From Streptomyces toxytricini (lineage in GTDB: Bacteria > Actinomycetota > Actinomycetes > Streptomycetales > Streptomycetaceae): a stretch of 64,000 bases of DNA. Below the pieces are notes generated by a model. The model was not told the DNA's origin. It saw only the letters and a program-made list of their open reading frames with translations, and did no database searches. The position numbers were made by a program, and so were the translations under genes. The stretch spans positions 89,557 through 153,556 of the forward strand of contig NZ_BMTY01000006.1 in NCBI RefSeq assembly GCF_014649915.1. The letters are read 5' to 3'. Of this stretch, positions 45,410 through 54,437 are shown piece by piece (position 1 is the stretch's first letter; each line of letters begins with the position of its first letter).

Positions 45410-46618
45410 GTGGCAGCACCGCAGAACTACCTCGCAGTCATCAAGGTCATCGGTGTCGGCGGCGGTGGTGTCAATGCCATCAACCGAATGATCGAGGTCG
45501 GTCTCAAGGGCGTCGAGTTCATCGCCATCAACACGGACGCACAGGCCCTGTTGATGAGCGACGCCGACGTCAAGCTGGACGTCGGCCGCGAACTCACCCG
45601 GGGGCTCGGCGCCGGAGCCAACCCGGCTGTCGGCCGCAAGGCGGCAGAGGACCACCGCGAGGAGATCGAGGAGGTCCTCAAGGGGGCCGACATGGTCTTC
45701 GTCACCGCCGGCGAGGGCGGCGGCACCGGCACCGGCGGCGCCCCCGTCGTCGCCAACATCGCGCGCTCGCTCGGCGCCCTGACGATCGGCGTCGTCACCC
45801 GCCCGTTCACCTTCGAGGGGCGGCGCCGCGCGAACCAGGCGGAGGACGGCATCGCCGAGCTCCGCGAAGAGGTCGACACCCTCATCGTCATCCCCAACGA
45901 CCGGCTGCTGTCCATTTCGGACCGCCAGGTCTCGGTGCTCGACGCCTTCAAGTCGGCCGACCAGGTCCTGCTCTCCGGTGTCCAGGGCATCACCGACCTC
46001 ATCACCACCCCCGGGCTCATCAACCTCGACTTCGCCGACGTCAAGTCCGTGATGTCCGAGGCCGGCTCCGCCCTCATGGGCATCGGCTCGGCCCGCGGCG
46101 ACGACCGCGCCGTGGCGGCCGCCGAGATGGCGATCTCCTCCCCGCTGCTGGAGGCGTCCATCGACGGCGCCCGCGGCGTCCTGCTGTCCATCTCCGGCGG
46201 CTCGGACCTCGGCCTCTTCGAGATCAACGAGGCCGCCCAGCTGGTCAGCGAGGCCGCCCACCCCGAGGCGAACATCATCTTCGGCGCCGTCATCGACGAC
46301 GCCCTCGGCGACGAGGTGCGCGTCACCGTCATCGCCGCCGGCTTCGACGGCGGCCAGCCGCCGGCCCGCCGCGACAACGTCATCGGTGCCGCGTCCACCA
46401 AGCGCGAGGAGCCCGCACCGGTCCCCGCCCGCGCCCCCGAGCCGGTCCGCCCGGCCTTCGGCGGACTCGGCACGGTCACCCCGCGCGAGGAGCCCCCGGC
46501 CCCGGTCGAGCCGGCCCCCGCGCCCGAGCCGCCGGCCCCCGCGACGCAGGTCCCGACGGCCCGCCCCTACCAGGACAGCCCGGCCGAGGAGCTGGACGTC
46601 CCGGACTTCTTGAAGTGA
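45410..46618 (+). CDS. ftsZ: Cell division GTPase FtsZ
   Basis: This 402-aa tubulin homologue forms the Z ring that positions septa, including the ladders of sporulation septa in aerial hyphae. The GTP loop is [12 protein letters not shown], and the T7 synergy loop is [16 protein letters not shown] Pro/Ala/Glu-rich linker (~320-390) leads to the C-terminal peptide DVPDFLK, which binds SepF. The GTG start is preceded by GAGGCGAGAGG. The stop overlaps pgeF by 4 bp. Confidence 0.98.
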   Translation: MAAPQNYLAVIKVIGVGGGGVNAINRMIEVGLKGVEFIAINTDAQALLMSDADVKLDVGRELTRGLGAGANPAVGRKAAEDHREEIEEVLKGADMVFVTAGEGGGTGTGGAPVVANIARSLGALTIGVVTRPFTFEGRRRANQAEDGIAELREEVDTLIVIPNDRLLSISDRQVSVLDAFKSADQVLLSGVQGITDLITTPGLINLDFADVKSVMSEAGSALMGIGSARGDDRAVAAAEMAISSPLLEASIDGARGVLLSISGGSDLGLFEINEAAQLVSEAAHPEANIIFGAVIDDALGDEVRVTVIAAGFDGGQPPARRDNVIGAASTKREEPAPVPARAPEPVRPAFGGLGTVTPREEPPAPVEPAPAPEPPAPATQVPTARPYQDSPAEELDVPDFLK

Positions 46619-47346
46619 CACCGGGGCAGCACACCGAGAACGGCGCCCACTTCGCCTTCACCGACCGGTGGGGCGGGGTGAGCGCCGTTCCGTACGAGGA
46701 GCTCAATCTCGGCGGCGCGGTCGGAGACGACCCGGCCGCCGTTCTGGCGAACCGGGCGGTCGCGGCGAAGTCCCTCGGCCTCGAACCGGAATCCGTGGTC
46801 TGGATGAACCAGGTCCACGGCCGGGACGTGGCCACCGTCACCGGCCCCTGGCCCGCCGGCGCCGAGATCCCGCAGGTCGACGCCGTGGTCACCGACCGCC
46901 GGGGCCTCGCCCTCGCGGTGCTGACCGCGGACTGCACCCCCGTCCTGCTCGCCGACCCCGTCGCCGGGGTCGCGGCCGCCGCCCACGCCGGCCGCCCCGG
47001 CCTGGTCGCCGGGGTGGTGCCCGCGGTGCTGGAGGCGATGGCCGCTCTGGGCGCGGAGCCCGGGCGGATCATCGCCCGCACAGGCCCGGCGGTCTGCGGC
47101 CGCTGCTACGAGGTGCCTGCCGCGATGCGGGACGAGGTCGCGGCCGCGGTCCCGGCCGCCCGGTCCGAGACGAGCTGGGGCACTCCCGCCGTCGACGTGG
47201 CCGCCGGCGTGCACGCCCAGCTCGCGGAGGCGGGGGTGGTGAACCGCCACCGCTCCCCGGTCTGCACACTGGAGTCGCGGGACCACTTCTCGTACCGCCG
47301 CGACCGGGTGACCGGGCGGCTTGCCGGATATGTCTGGTTGGACTAG
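46615..47346 (+). CDS. pgeF: PgeF/YfiH-type laccase-domain protein
   Basis: This 243-aa protein of the multicopper polyphenol oxidase (DUF152) family has [23 protein letters not shown] and [13 protein letters not shown], with zinc-binding His and Cys residues ([11 protein letters not shown]). E. coli PgeF removes wrongly used serine from peptidoglycan precursors; related enzymes act on purine nucleosides. Translation is coupled to ftsZ through the GTGA overlap, in line with a wall-editing role. Confidence 0.9.
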   Translation: MTPGQHTENGAHFAFTDRWGGVSAVPYEELNLGGAVGDDPAAVLANRAVAAKSLGLEPESVVWMNQVHGRDVATVTGPWPAGAEIPQVDAVVTDRRGLALAVLTADCTPVLLADPVAGVAAAAHAGRPGLVAGVVPAVLEAMAALGAEPGRIIARTGPAVCGRCYEVPAAMRDEVAAAVPAARSETSWGTPAVDVAAGVHAQLAEAGVVNRHRSPVCTLESRDHFSYRRDRVTGRLAGYVWLD

Positions 47347-48069
47347 GTGATGACGGATCGTAAGGCGGAACTCGCGGCGAACCTCGCGCGCGTGGAGGAG
47401 CGGATCTCCTCCGCCTGCGCGGCCGCGGGCCGCGACCGCGGGGAGGTGACCCTCATCGTGGTCACCAAGACGTACCCCGCGAGCGACGTACGACTGCTGG
47501 CGGAGCTCGGGGTCCGCCACGTGGCGGAGAACCGGGACCAGGATGCCGCGCCCAAGGCGGCGGCCTGTGCGGATCTGCCCCTCACCTGGCACTTCGTGGG
47601 CCAGTTGCAGACGAACAAAGTCCGTTCCGTTGCCGGTTACGCCCATGTCGTGCAGTCGGTCGACCGCCCGAAGCTGGTGACCGCCCTGTCGGCGGCGGCC
47701 GAACAGGCCGGCCGGGAGCTCGGCTGCCTCGTCCAGGTCGCCCTCGACGCGGAGTCCGGCGAGCGCGGCGGCCGCGGCGGTGCGGCCCCCGAACAGCTCG
47801 GCGAACTGGCGGACCTCGTGGCCGCGGCGCCCGGACTGCGGATCGACGGCCTGATGACCGTCGCGCCGCTGGCGGGCGCCTACGCGGGACGCGAACGCGC
47901 CGCCTTCGAGCGGCTGGTGGAATTGTCATCCCGCCTGCGCGCAGACCATCCGGCTGCCACGATGGTGTCGGCCGGGATGAGCGCGGACCTGGAAGAGGCC
48001 GTGGCGGCCGGTGCGACACATGTACGCGTCGGCACCGCGGTACTCGGCGCGAGACCCCGGCTCGGGTAA
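47347..48069 (+). CDS. yggS: YggS-family PLP-binding protein
   Basis: This 240-aa PLP homeostasis protein has a single TIM-barrel domain. The PLP-lysine is in LIVVTKTYPASDV; other blocks are HFVGQLQTNKV, RIDGLMTVAPL and the final MSADLEEAVAAGATHVRVGT with the phosphate-binding residues. One block that is normally GENRVQE reads AENRDQDA here. The start is GTG at 47347 or ATG at 47350; both follow the pgeF stop directly. Confidence 0.93.
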   Translation: MMTDRKAELAANLARVEERISSACAAAGRDRGEVTLIVVTKTYPASDVRLLAELGVRHVAENRDQDAAPKAAACADLPLTWHFVGQLQTNKVRSVAGYAHVVQSVDRPKLVTALSAAAEQAGRELGCLVQVALDAESGERGGRGGAAPEQLGELADLVAAAPGLRIDGLMTVAPLAGAYAGRERAAFERLVELSSRLRADHPAATMVSAGMSADLEEAVAAGATHVRVGTAVLGARPRLG

Positions 48070-48101
48070 CGTCGCGAAGAAAGTCGGACCACAGCAGAAA
48101 A

Positions 48102-48177
48102 TATGGTCATTCCCGCTGGTGAGCGGGCAGGCCACGTGGATCGCGGGCAGTTGGTGACCTTGGTGACACGACGACAC
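48102..48177 (+). promoter_or_regulatory. sepF upstream region with paired GACAC motifs
   Basis: The 150-bp gap before sepF contains TATGGT (48102-48107), a possible -10. Two copies of GACAC, the WhiA core motif, stand at 48165-48169 and 48173-48177, and TTGGTGAC is repeated at 48151 and 48160. A separate sporulation-linked control of sepF is possible. Confidence 0.4.
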
Positions 48178-48220
48178 ACCTGCGACAGGGCGATCCACCA
48201 CAGAGCGGAGGACTCGGAGA

Positions 48221-48829
48221 ATGGCCGGCGCGATGCGCAAGATGGCGGTCTACCTCGGCCTCGTGGAGGACGACCGGTACGACAACCCGGGGTACGACCC
48301 CGATGACGAGTTCGAACCCGAGCCGGAACCGGAGCGGGACCGCCGGCGCCAGCAGCCCGTGCACCAACCGCCCGTAGCGGACGAACCGGTACGAGCCGTA
48401 CAGCCTCCGGCGCAACGGGAACCCGTCCCGTCCCCGGTGGAAAGCGGACGTCCTGCGCGAATCGCCCCCGTGGCATCCATCACACCTGAACGCACGAACC
48501 TGGAGAAGAACGCCCCCGTGATCATGCCCAAGGTCGTCTCCGAGCGGGAGCCGTACCGCATCACGACGCTGCACCCCCGGACCTACAACGAGGCCCGTAC
48601 CATCGGGGAACACTTCCGTGAGGGCACCCCGGTGATCATGAACCTCACGGAGATGGACGACACCGACGCGAAGCGACTTGTCGACTTTGCCGCCGGTCTC
48701 GTGTTCGGATTGCACGGCAGCATTGAACGAGTGACACAGAAGGTGTTCCTGCTCTCGCCTGCTAACGTCGATGTCACGGCGGAGGACAAGGCCCGCATCG
48801 CGGAGGGCGGGTTCTTCAACCAAAGCTAG
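48221..48829 (+). CDS. sepF: Cell division protein SepF
   Basis: This 202-aa FtsZ membrane anchor has an N-terminal amphipathic membrane-targeting helix ([14 protein letters not shown]), a disordered acidic/Pro-rich linker (~20-95), and the SepF (DUF552) domain with [47 protein letters not shown] and [15 protein letters not shown]. It binds the FtsZ C-terminal peptide. GGAGGA lies 9 bases upstream of the ATG. Confidence 0.97.
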   Translation: MAGAMRKMAVYLGLVEDDRYDNPGYDPDDEFEPEPEPERDRRRQQPVHQPPVADEPVRAVQPPAQREPVPSPVESGRPARIAPVASITPERTNLEKNAPVIMPKVVSEREPYRITTLHPRTYNEARTIGEHFREGTPVIMNLTEMDDTDAKRLVDFAAGLVFGLHGSIERVTQKVFLLSPANVDVTAEDKARIAEGGFFNQS

Positions 48830-48889
48830 ACCGATCCGTCAGACACGGGGCCGGGAACAGAGCGGAAGCAGGGGAGAGGGAAGCACGGG

Positions 48890-49186
48890 ATGGGTGTCGC
48901 ACTACAGGTGGTCTACATCGCTCTGATGTGCTTCCTCATCGTGCTGATCTTCCGGCTGGTGATGGACTACGTCTTCCAGTTCGCACGTTCATGGACACCC
49001 GGCAAGGCGATGGTGGTCGTCCTGGAGGCGACCTACACTGTGACCGATCCGCCGCTCAAGCTTCTCCGGCGGTTCATTCCGCCGTTGCGTCTCGGGGGCG
49101 TGGCACTGGACCTGTCCTTCTTCGTTCTGATGATCATCGTTTACATCCTCATCAGCTTCGTGAGCACCGCTGCGAGAAGCGTGTGA
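48890..49186 (+). CDS. YggT-family membrane protein
   Basis: This 98-aa protein has two membrane helices (about 4-28 and 72-94) joined by a cytoplasmic loop with the YggT block TDPPLKLLRRFIPPLRLGGVALDL. YggT proteins lie between sepF and divIVA in most actinobacteria and Gram-positive bacteria; the function is unknown but linked to division or osmotic stress. It overlaps the next small ORF as GTGA. Confidence 0.92.
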   Translation: MGVALQVVYIALMCFLIVLIFRLVMDYVFQFARSWTPGKAMVVVLEATYTVTDPPLKLLRRFIPPLRLGGVALDLSFFVLMIIVYILISFVSTAARSV

Positions 49187-49278
49187 ACGATGAGCTTTCC
49201 CGCGAGCGCGGGGACAGTCCCGATACGGTCCTGCCGACTGCCGACGACTACGTAGAGGTGAAGAAGACATGCCGCTGA
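49183..49278 (+). CDS. Possible small ORF bridging yggT and divIVA
   Basis: GTG at 49183 overlaps the yggT stop (GTGA) and opens 31 codons (MNDELSRERGDSPDTV and so on), ending at TGA 49276-49278, ten bases inside divIVA. Overlap at both ends suggests coupling. Only about 77% of third positions are G/C, lower than neighbouring genes, so it may not be a real protein. Confidence 0.35.
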   Translation: MNDELSRERGDSPDTVLPTADDYVEVKKTCR

Positions 49279-50438
49279 CTCCCGAGGACGTGCGGAACAA
49301 GCAGTTCACGACCGTCCGCCTCCGAGAAGGCTATGACGAGGACGAGGTCGATGCCTTCCTCGACGAGGTCGAAGCCGAGCTGACGCGCCTGCTGCGCGAG
49401 AACGAGGACCTGCGCGCGAAGCTGGCCGCGGCCACGCGCGCCGCCGCGCAGAACCAGCAGCAGCAGGGCATGCGCAAGCCCGAACCCCAGGACCAGCGCG
49501 GACCCGGCGCCCCGGTGCCCGCCGCCATATCCGGCCCGCCGGCCCAGCAGGGCCCGCCGCAGATGGGCCCGCCGCAGCTCCCGGGCGGCCAGCCGCAGCT
49601 TCCCGCCGGTCCCGGCGGCCCCGGCCCGCAGGGCCCCGGCGGCCCCGGCCCGATGGGCGGCCCCATGCAGCCGATGGGCCAGCCGATGCAGCAGATGGGC
49701 CAGCAGTCGATGGGCGGCCAGAACCCGCTCGGCCAGCAGATGCAGCCCATGGGCCAGCAGATGCAGCCGATGGGTCAGCCCATGCAGCCGATGGGCCAGC
49801 AGATGCAGCCCATGGGCCAGCAGCCGCAGCTTCCGCAGCAGGGCCCCGGCGGCGACAGCGCCGCCCGCGTCCTGTCGCTGGCGCAGCAGACCGCCGACCA
49901 GGCCATCGCGGAGGCCCGTTCCGAGGCCAACAAGATCGTCGGCGAGGCGCGCAGCCGCGCCGAGGGCCTGGAGCGCGACGCCCGCGCCAAGGCCGACGCG
50001 CTGGAGCGGGACGCCCAGGAGAAGCACCGCGTCGCGATGGGCTCCCTGGAGTCCGCCCGCGCCACGCTGGAGCGCAAGGTCGAGGACCTGCGGGGCTTCG
50101 AGCGCGAGTACCGCACGCGCCTGAAGTCCTACCTGGAGTCCCAGCTGCGGCAGCTGGAGACCCAGGCCGACGACTCCCTGGCCCCGCCGCGGAACCCCGC
50201 GGGCCCCGCGCTGCCGGCGTCGCCGTCCCCGTCGATGGCCCCGGCCGGTGCCATGGGCATGGGCGGACCGTCCCCGATGGGCGGCCCCTCCCCGATGGGC
50301 GGACCGTCGTACGGCGGACAGCAGCAGATGTCCCCCGCCATGACGCAGCCGATGGCTCCGGTGCGGCCGGCAGGGCCCTCGCCCATGCAGGCGCCGTCCC
50401 CGATGCGCGGCTTCCTCATCGACGAGGACGACAACTGA
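49269..50438 (+). CDS. divIVA: Polar growth protein DivIVA
   Basis: This 389-aa coiled-coil protein marks hyphal tips and drives tip growth and branching. It has the N-terminal membrane-binding domain (MPLTPEDVRNKQFTTVRL, GYDEDEVDAFLDEVE), a long Pro/Gly/Gln/Met linker (~65-190), a coiled coil (~192-300), and a Pro/Met/Gly tail ending FLIDEDDN. The linker includes four 7-residue QQMQPMG repeats. GAGGTGAAGA lies before the ATG. The length and insert are typical for Streptomyces. Confidence 0.97.
   Translation: MPLTPEDVRNKQFTTVRLREGYDEDEVDAFLDEVEAELTRLLRENEDLRAKLAAATRAAAQNQQQQGMRKPEPQDQRGPGAPVPAAISGPPAQQGPPQMGPPQLPGGQPQLPAGPGGPGPQGPGGPGPMGGPMQPMGQPMQQMGQQSMGGQNPLGQQMQPMGQQMQPMGQPMQPMGQQMQPMGQQPQLPQQGPGGDSAARVLSLAQQTADQAIAEARSEANKIVGEARSRAEGLERDARAKADALERDAQEKHRVAMGSLESARATLERKVEDLRGFEREYRTRLKSYLESQLRQLETQADDSLAPPRNPAGPALPASPSPSMAPAGAMGMGGPSPMGGPSPMGGPSYGGQQQMSPAMTQPMAPVRPAGPSPMQAPSPMRGFLIDEDDN
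49734..49817 (+). repeat. Four 21-bp tandem repeats inside divIVA
   Basis: Units at 49734, 49755, 49776 and 49797 each encode QQMQPMG (the third is QPMQPMG). In-frame copy change would alter the linker length between the pole-binding domain and the coiled coil. Confidence 0.85.
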
Positions 50439-50478
50439 CGTAGGCCGCCGCCAAGCGGCCGGCAGGCAGTCAGCAGCA

Positions 50479-50520
50479 CGGGCCGGGCCCGGGTTCCCCA
50501 CGGAACCCGGGCCCGGCCCG
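50479..50520 (+). terminator. divIVA terminator
   Basis: A perfect 19-bp stem (CGGGCCGGGCCCGGGTTCC and its complement) with loop CCAC lies 40 bp after the divIVA stop and closes the dcw cluster. Confidence 0.9.
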
Positions 50521-50564
50521 TTCGCGTGCGTGCGCCCGCCGTTACAGTGGTCCGCGCGCGCAGC

Positions 50565-50637
50565 GGTGCGGTAGCGCAGAGGTCGTCGCGCCTTCTCGGC
50601 AAGAGGGAGGACGCCGGTTCGAATCCGGTCCGCCCCG
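50565..50637 (+). ncRNA. tRNA-like RNA with abnormal anticodon loop
   Basis: A 73-nt stretch folds as a complete cloverleaf. Acceptor GGTGCGG/CCGCCCC (one T-C mismatch at pair 3), then T8-A9, D stem GCGC/GCGC with GGT in the loop, anticodon stem TTCTC/GGGAG, 3-nt variable loop, and a classic T arm GCCGG-TTCGAAT-CCGGT. The anticodon loop is GGCAAGA: position 33 is G rather than the near-invariant U, and the triplet at 34-36 is CAA (Leu), but Leu tRNAs need a long variable arm. The acceptor continues outward for nine more pairs (50556-50564 with 637-645). No CCA is encoded. It is probably a tRNA relic or a tRNA mimic. Confidence 0.55.
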
Positions 50638-50658
50638 CTGCGCGCCCCCGACGACGGA

Positions 50659-50692
50659 AACGGCGCCCTCCCCGAGCGGGGAGGGCGCCGTT
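50659..50692. terminator. ileS terminator
   Basis: A perfect 15-bp stem (AACGGCGCCCTCCCC and complement) with a GAGC loop lies 17 bp beyond the ileS stop. It could also stop transcripts coming from the left. Confidence 0.88.
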
Positions 50693-50708
50693 CGCCGTTC
50701 CGGTGCCG

Positions 50709-53700
50709 TTACGCCTTGCGGAGGCGGAAGGAGAGCGTCAGCGACTCGTCGGTGAACGCCTCCCCGTACGTGTCGTCGGCCCCGCCCTCGGCGAAGTCCG
50801 TGGCCAGGACCTCCTCGGCGATGAGGTCCGCGTGGCCGGTCAGCGCCGTCACGACCTCCGGGTCGGCGGCGGTCCAGCGCAGCGCGATCCGGTCCGCGAC
50901 GTCCAGGCCGGAGTTCTTGCGGGCCTCCTGGATCAGGCGGATCGCGTCACGGGCCAGGCCCGCGAGCCGCAGCTCCGGCGTGATCTCCAGGTCCAGGGCG
51001 ACCGTCGCGCCCGAGTCCGAGGCGACCGACCAGCCCTCGCGCGGCGTCTCCGTGATGATGACCTCCTCGGGGGTGAGGACGACCGTTTCGCCGTTCACCT
51101 CGACCGTGGCCTCGCCGGAGCGCAGCGCCAGCGACAGCGCGGCCGCGTCCGCCGCGGCGACCGCCTTGGCGACGTCCTGGACGCCCTTGCCGAAGCGCTT
51201 GCCGAGCGCCCGGAAGTTCGCCTTCGCCGTGGTGTCGACCAGGGAGCCGCCGACCTCGGACAGGGAGGCCAGGGAGGAGACGTTCAGCTCCTCGGTGATC
51301 TGCGCCTGCAGTTCGGGCGACAGCGCGTCGAAGCCGGCCGCGGCCACCAGCGCCCGCGAGAGCGGCTGGCGGGTCTTCACACCCGACTCGGCGCGCGTGG
51401 CGCGGCCCAGCTCGACCAGGCGCCGCACCAGCTGCATCTGCCGGGACAGCTCCGGGTCGATGGCGGACGCGTCCGCGACCGGCCAGGTCGACAGGTGGAC
51501 GGACTCCGGGGCGTCCGGGGCGACCGGGACGACCATGTCCTGCCACACCCGCTCCGTGATGAACGGCGTCAGCGGGGCCATCAGGCGCGTGACCGTCTCG
51601 ACGACCTCGTGCAGGGTGCGCAGCGCCGCCGCGTTGCCCTGCCAGAACCGGCGGCGCGAGCGGCGCACGTACCAGTTCGACAGGTCGTCCACGAAGGCCG
51701 ACAGCAGCTTGCCCGCACGCTGCGTGTCGTACGCCTCCATCGCCTCGGTGGTCTCGGCCACCAGCGCGTTCAGCTCGGACAGCAGCCAGCGGTCCAGGAC
51801 CGTGCGGTCGGCCGGCGCCGGGTCCGCCGCCGAAGGCGCCCAGTTCGAGGTGCGGGCGTACAGGGCCTGGAAGGCGACGGTGTTCCAGTACGTCAGGAGC
51901 GTCTTGCGGACGACCTCCTGGATCGTGCCGTGGCCGACGCGGCGGGCCGCCCACGGGGAGCCGCCGGCGGCCATGAACCAGCGGACCGCGTCGGCGCCGT
52001 GCTGGTCCATGAGCGGGATCGGCTGGAGGATGTTGCCCAGGTGCTTGGACATCTTCCGGCCGTCCTCGGCGAGGATGTGGCCGAGGCAGACCACGTTCTC
52101 GTACGAGGACTTGTCGAACACGAGGGTGCCGACCGCCATCAGCGTGTAGAACCAGCCGCGGGTCTGGTCGATGGCCTCCGAGATGAACTGCGCCGGGTAG
52201 CGCTTCTCGAAGACCTCCTTGTTCTTGTACGGGTAGCCCCACTGCGCGAACGGCATCGAACCCGAGTCGTACCAGGCGTCGATGACCTCCGGCACGCGGA
52301 CCGCGGTGTGCGCGCAGCCCTCGGCGGTGCACGCGAAGGTGACGTCGTCGATGTACGGGCGGTGCGGGTCCAGGCCGGAGTGGTCGGCTCCGGACAGCTC
52401 GGACAGCTCGGCGCGCGAGCCGACGCACGTCAGGTGGCCGTCCTCGCAGCGCCAGATCGGCAGCGGGGTGCCCCAGTAGCGGTTGCGGGACAGGGCCCAG
52501 TCGATGTTGTTGTTCAGCCAGTCGCCGAAGCGGCCCTGCTTGACCGACTCCGGGAACCAGTTGGTCTTCGCGTTCTCCCGCAGCATCGCGTCCTTGACGG
52601 CGGTGGTGCGGATGTACCAGGACGGCTGCGCGTAGTAGAGCAGCGCGGTGTGGCAGCGCCAGCAGTGCGGGTAGCTGTGCTCGTAGGCGATGTGCTTGAA
52701 CAGCAGGCCGCGGGCGTCGAGGTCGGCCGTCAGCTTCTCGTCGGCCTTCTTGAAGAAGACGCCGCCGACCAGCGGGACGTCCTCCTCGAAGGTGCCGTCG
52801 GGGCGGACCGGGTTCACCACGGGCAACCCGTACGCCCGGCAGACCACGAGGTCGTCGGCGCCGAAGGCGGGGGACTGGTGGACGAGACCGGTGCCGTCCT
52901 CGGTGGTGACGTACTCGGCGTTCACGACGTAGTGCGCCGGCTCGGGGAACTCCACGAGGGAGAAGGGGCGCTCGTACGCCCAGCGCTCCATCTCGCGGCC
53001 GGTGAAGGACTGCCCGGTCGCCTCCCAGCCCTCACCGAGGGCCTTCTCCAGCAGCGGGCGGGCGACGACCAGCTTCTCGGTGCCGTCGGTCGCGACGACG
53101 TACTCCACGTCCGGGTGGGCGGCCACCGCGGTGTTGGACACCAGGGTCCAGGGGGTCGTCGTCCACACGAGGAGGGCCGCCTCGCCGGCGAGCGGGCCCG
53201 AGGCCAGCGGGAAGCGGACGAAGACGGAGGGGTCGACGACCGTCTCGTAGCCCTGGGCAAGCTCGTGGTCGGACAGGCCGGTGCCGCAGCGAGGGCACCA
53301 GGGGGCGACGCGGTGGTCCTGGACCAGCAGCCCCTTCTTGAAGATCTCCTTCAGCGACCACCAGACGGACTCCACGTACTCGGGGTCCATGGTCCGGTAC
53401 GCCTCGTCCAGGTCGACCCAGTAGCCCATGCGGGTCGTCAGCTCGGCGAACGCGTCGGTGTGCCGGGTCACGGACTCGCGGCACTTCGCGTTGAACTCTG
53501 CGATGCCGTACGCCTCGATGTCCTGCTTGCCGTTGAAGCCGAGCTCCTTCTCGACGGCGAGCTCGACGGGCAGGCCGTGGCAGTCCCAGCCGGCCTTGCG
53601 GGCGACGTGGTAGCCGCGCATGGTGCGGAAGCGGGGGAAGACGTCCTTGAAGACGCGGGCCTCGATGTGGTGCGCGCCGGGCATGCCGTTCGCGGTCGGC

Positions 53701-53855
53701 GGGCCCTCGTAGAAGACCCACTCCGGGCGGCCCTCGGACTGCTCCAGGGTCTTGGCGAAGGTCTTGTTCTCGCGCCAGAAGTCGAGAACGGCGTGTTCGA
53801 GGGCGGGCAGGTCGACCTGGGCGGGTACCGGGCGGTACTGGGGCGGTGTCGTCAT
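50709..53855 (-). CDS. ileS: Isoleucyl-tRNA synthetase
   Basis: This 1048-aa class I synthetase charges tRNA-Ile. It is the longer, eukaryote-like type, starting MTTPPQYRPVPAQVDLPALE. The HIGH-like motif is GMPGAHHIEARVF, the editing domain contains LLVWTTTPWTL and GTGLVHQSPAFG, and the KMSKS motif is DGRKMSKHLGN. The type matters because eukaryote-like IleRS is usually less sensitive to mupirocin. The ATG at 53855 is preceded by GGAGGAAGAG, which the T-box leader can hide. Confidence 0.96.
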   Translation of the reverse strand: MTTPPQYRPVPAQVDLPALEHAVLDFWRENKTFAKTLEQSEGRPEWVFYEGPPTANGMPGAHHIEARVFKDVFPRFRTMRGYHVARKAGWDCHGLPVELAVEKELGFNGKQDIEAYGIAEFNAKCRESVTRHTDAFAELTTRMGYWVDLDEAYRTMDPEYVESVWWSLKEIFKKGLLVQDHRVAPWCPRCGTGLSDHELAQGYETVVDPSVFVRFPLASGPLAGEAALLVWTTTPWTLVSNTAVAAHPDVEYVVATDGTEKLVVARPLLEKALGEGWEATGQSFTGREMERWAYERPFSLVEFPEPAHYVVNAEYVTTEDGTGLVHQSPAFGADDLVVCRAYGLPVVNPVRPDGTFEEDVPLVGGVFFKKADEKLTADLDARGLLFKHIAYEHSYPHCWRCHTALLYYAQPSWYIRTTAVKDAMLRENAKTNWFPESVKQGRFGDWLNNNIDWALSRNRYWGTPLPIWRCEDGHLTCVGSRAELSELSGADHSGLDPHRPYIDDVTFACTAEGCAHTAVRVPEVIDAWYDSGSMPFAQWGYPYKNKEVFEKRYPAQFISEAIDQTRGWFYTLMAVGTLVFDKSSYENVVCLGHILAEDGRKMSKHLGNILQPIPLMDQHGADAVRWFMAAGGSPWAARRVGHGTIQEVVRKTLLTYWNTVAFQALYARTSNWAPSAADPAPADRTVLDRWLLSELNALVAETTEAMEAYDTQRAGKLLSAFVDDLSNWYVRRSRRRFWQGNAAALRTLHEVVETVTRLMAPLTPFITERVWQDMVVPVAPDAPESVHLSTWPVADASAIDPELSRQMQLVRRLVELGRATRAESGVKTRQPLSRALVAAAGFDALSPELQAQITEELNVSSLASLSEVGGSLVDTTAKANFRALGKRFGKGVQDVAKAVAAADAAALSLALRSGEATVEVNGETVVLTPEEVIITETPREGWSVASDSGATVALDLEITPELRLAGLARDAIRLIQEARKNSGLDVADRIALRWTAADPEVVTALTGHADLIAEEVLATDFAEGGADDTYGEAFTDESLTLSFRLRKA

Positions 53856-53869
53856 GGGGCTGGGCTCTT

Positions 53870-54161
53870 CCTCCGGCGGTCTGCACTTCCGTCCGGAGGG
53901 ACGAGAGCCTGCCGCCCCCGCGGCGGGGACGGGCTCCCGCGGTACCACCCTCCTTGGCCTCCGGACGGGTCCGGCGGCCCCCTCATTGGGGTGCGAAGCC
54001 GGTTCTACTTGCCGTACGGGACTCCGCGCGCGGAGCCGTGGCGGCTTTCTTCCGGCGGCTCAGGGGTGATCCTTCGCGTCGCGCTCGCCCCCGGGCTCTC
54101 ACCGTCCCCGGGTCGCTCACGGCTGCGTCCGACGCTACTCGTCCCCGTCCATGCCTTTCGC
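53870..54161 (-). ncRNA. ileS T-box riboswitch (translational)
   Basis: Read on the minus strand, the leader starts GGACGAGTAG, has a specifier loop with ATC (Ile; 54068-54070) in GCGAAGGATCACCCC, and the T-box core AGGGTGGTACCGCGG (53937-53951). Near the gene, CCTCCGG can pair with CCGGAGG of the Shine-Dalgarno, so uncharged tRNA-Ile would free the ribosome site. A -10 TACACT (54169-54174) fits a start near 54161. Actinobacterial ileS genes are known for this translational type. Confidence 0.93.
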
Positions 54162-54174
54162 TGGGGCCAGTGTA

Positions 54175-54437
54175 CGGGGCGGGGCGCCGCGGGGCGGACC
54201 GGTTTTGCGGTGTCCGCGCGGGCCGCCCGCCCGTGCGGGGCGAGTGACCCGAACGGACCGGTGCGCCCGCGCGGGCGGCGGCGGGGCGGGCGGGGCGGAT
54301 TACCGGGGCCCCGGCTGGGCACAACGGATGCAGGTTTGCCTCGACGGACGCGTGCCCCGTTGCCGCGGGACAGGAGCCGATTTATCGTTCCGGCACGATT
54401 CGCGAGCAAGGTCACAGTATGTGAAGGGGCCGCGGCC
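54175..54437. other. Intergenic region before the TraR/DksA gene
   Basis: No gene is visible in these 263 bp between the divergent ileS leader and the zinc-finger gene. CAGTAT near 54416-54421 may be a -10 for the rightward gene. Confidence 0.35.

Noticed and set aside
50565..50637. Functional tRNA-Leu(CAA)
   Set aside because: It lacks U33 and the class II variable arm, so it is reported as tRNA-like only.
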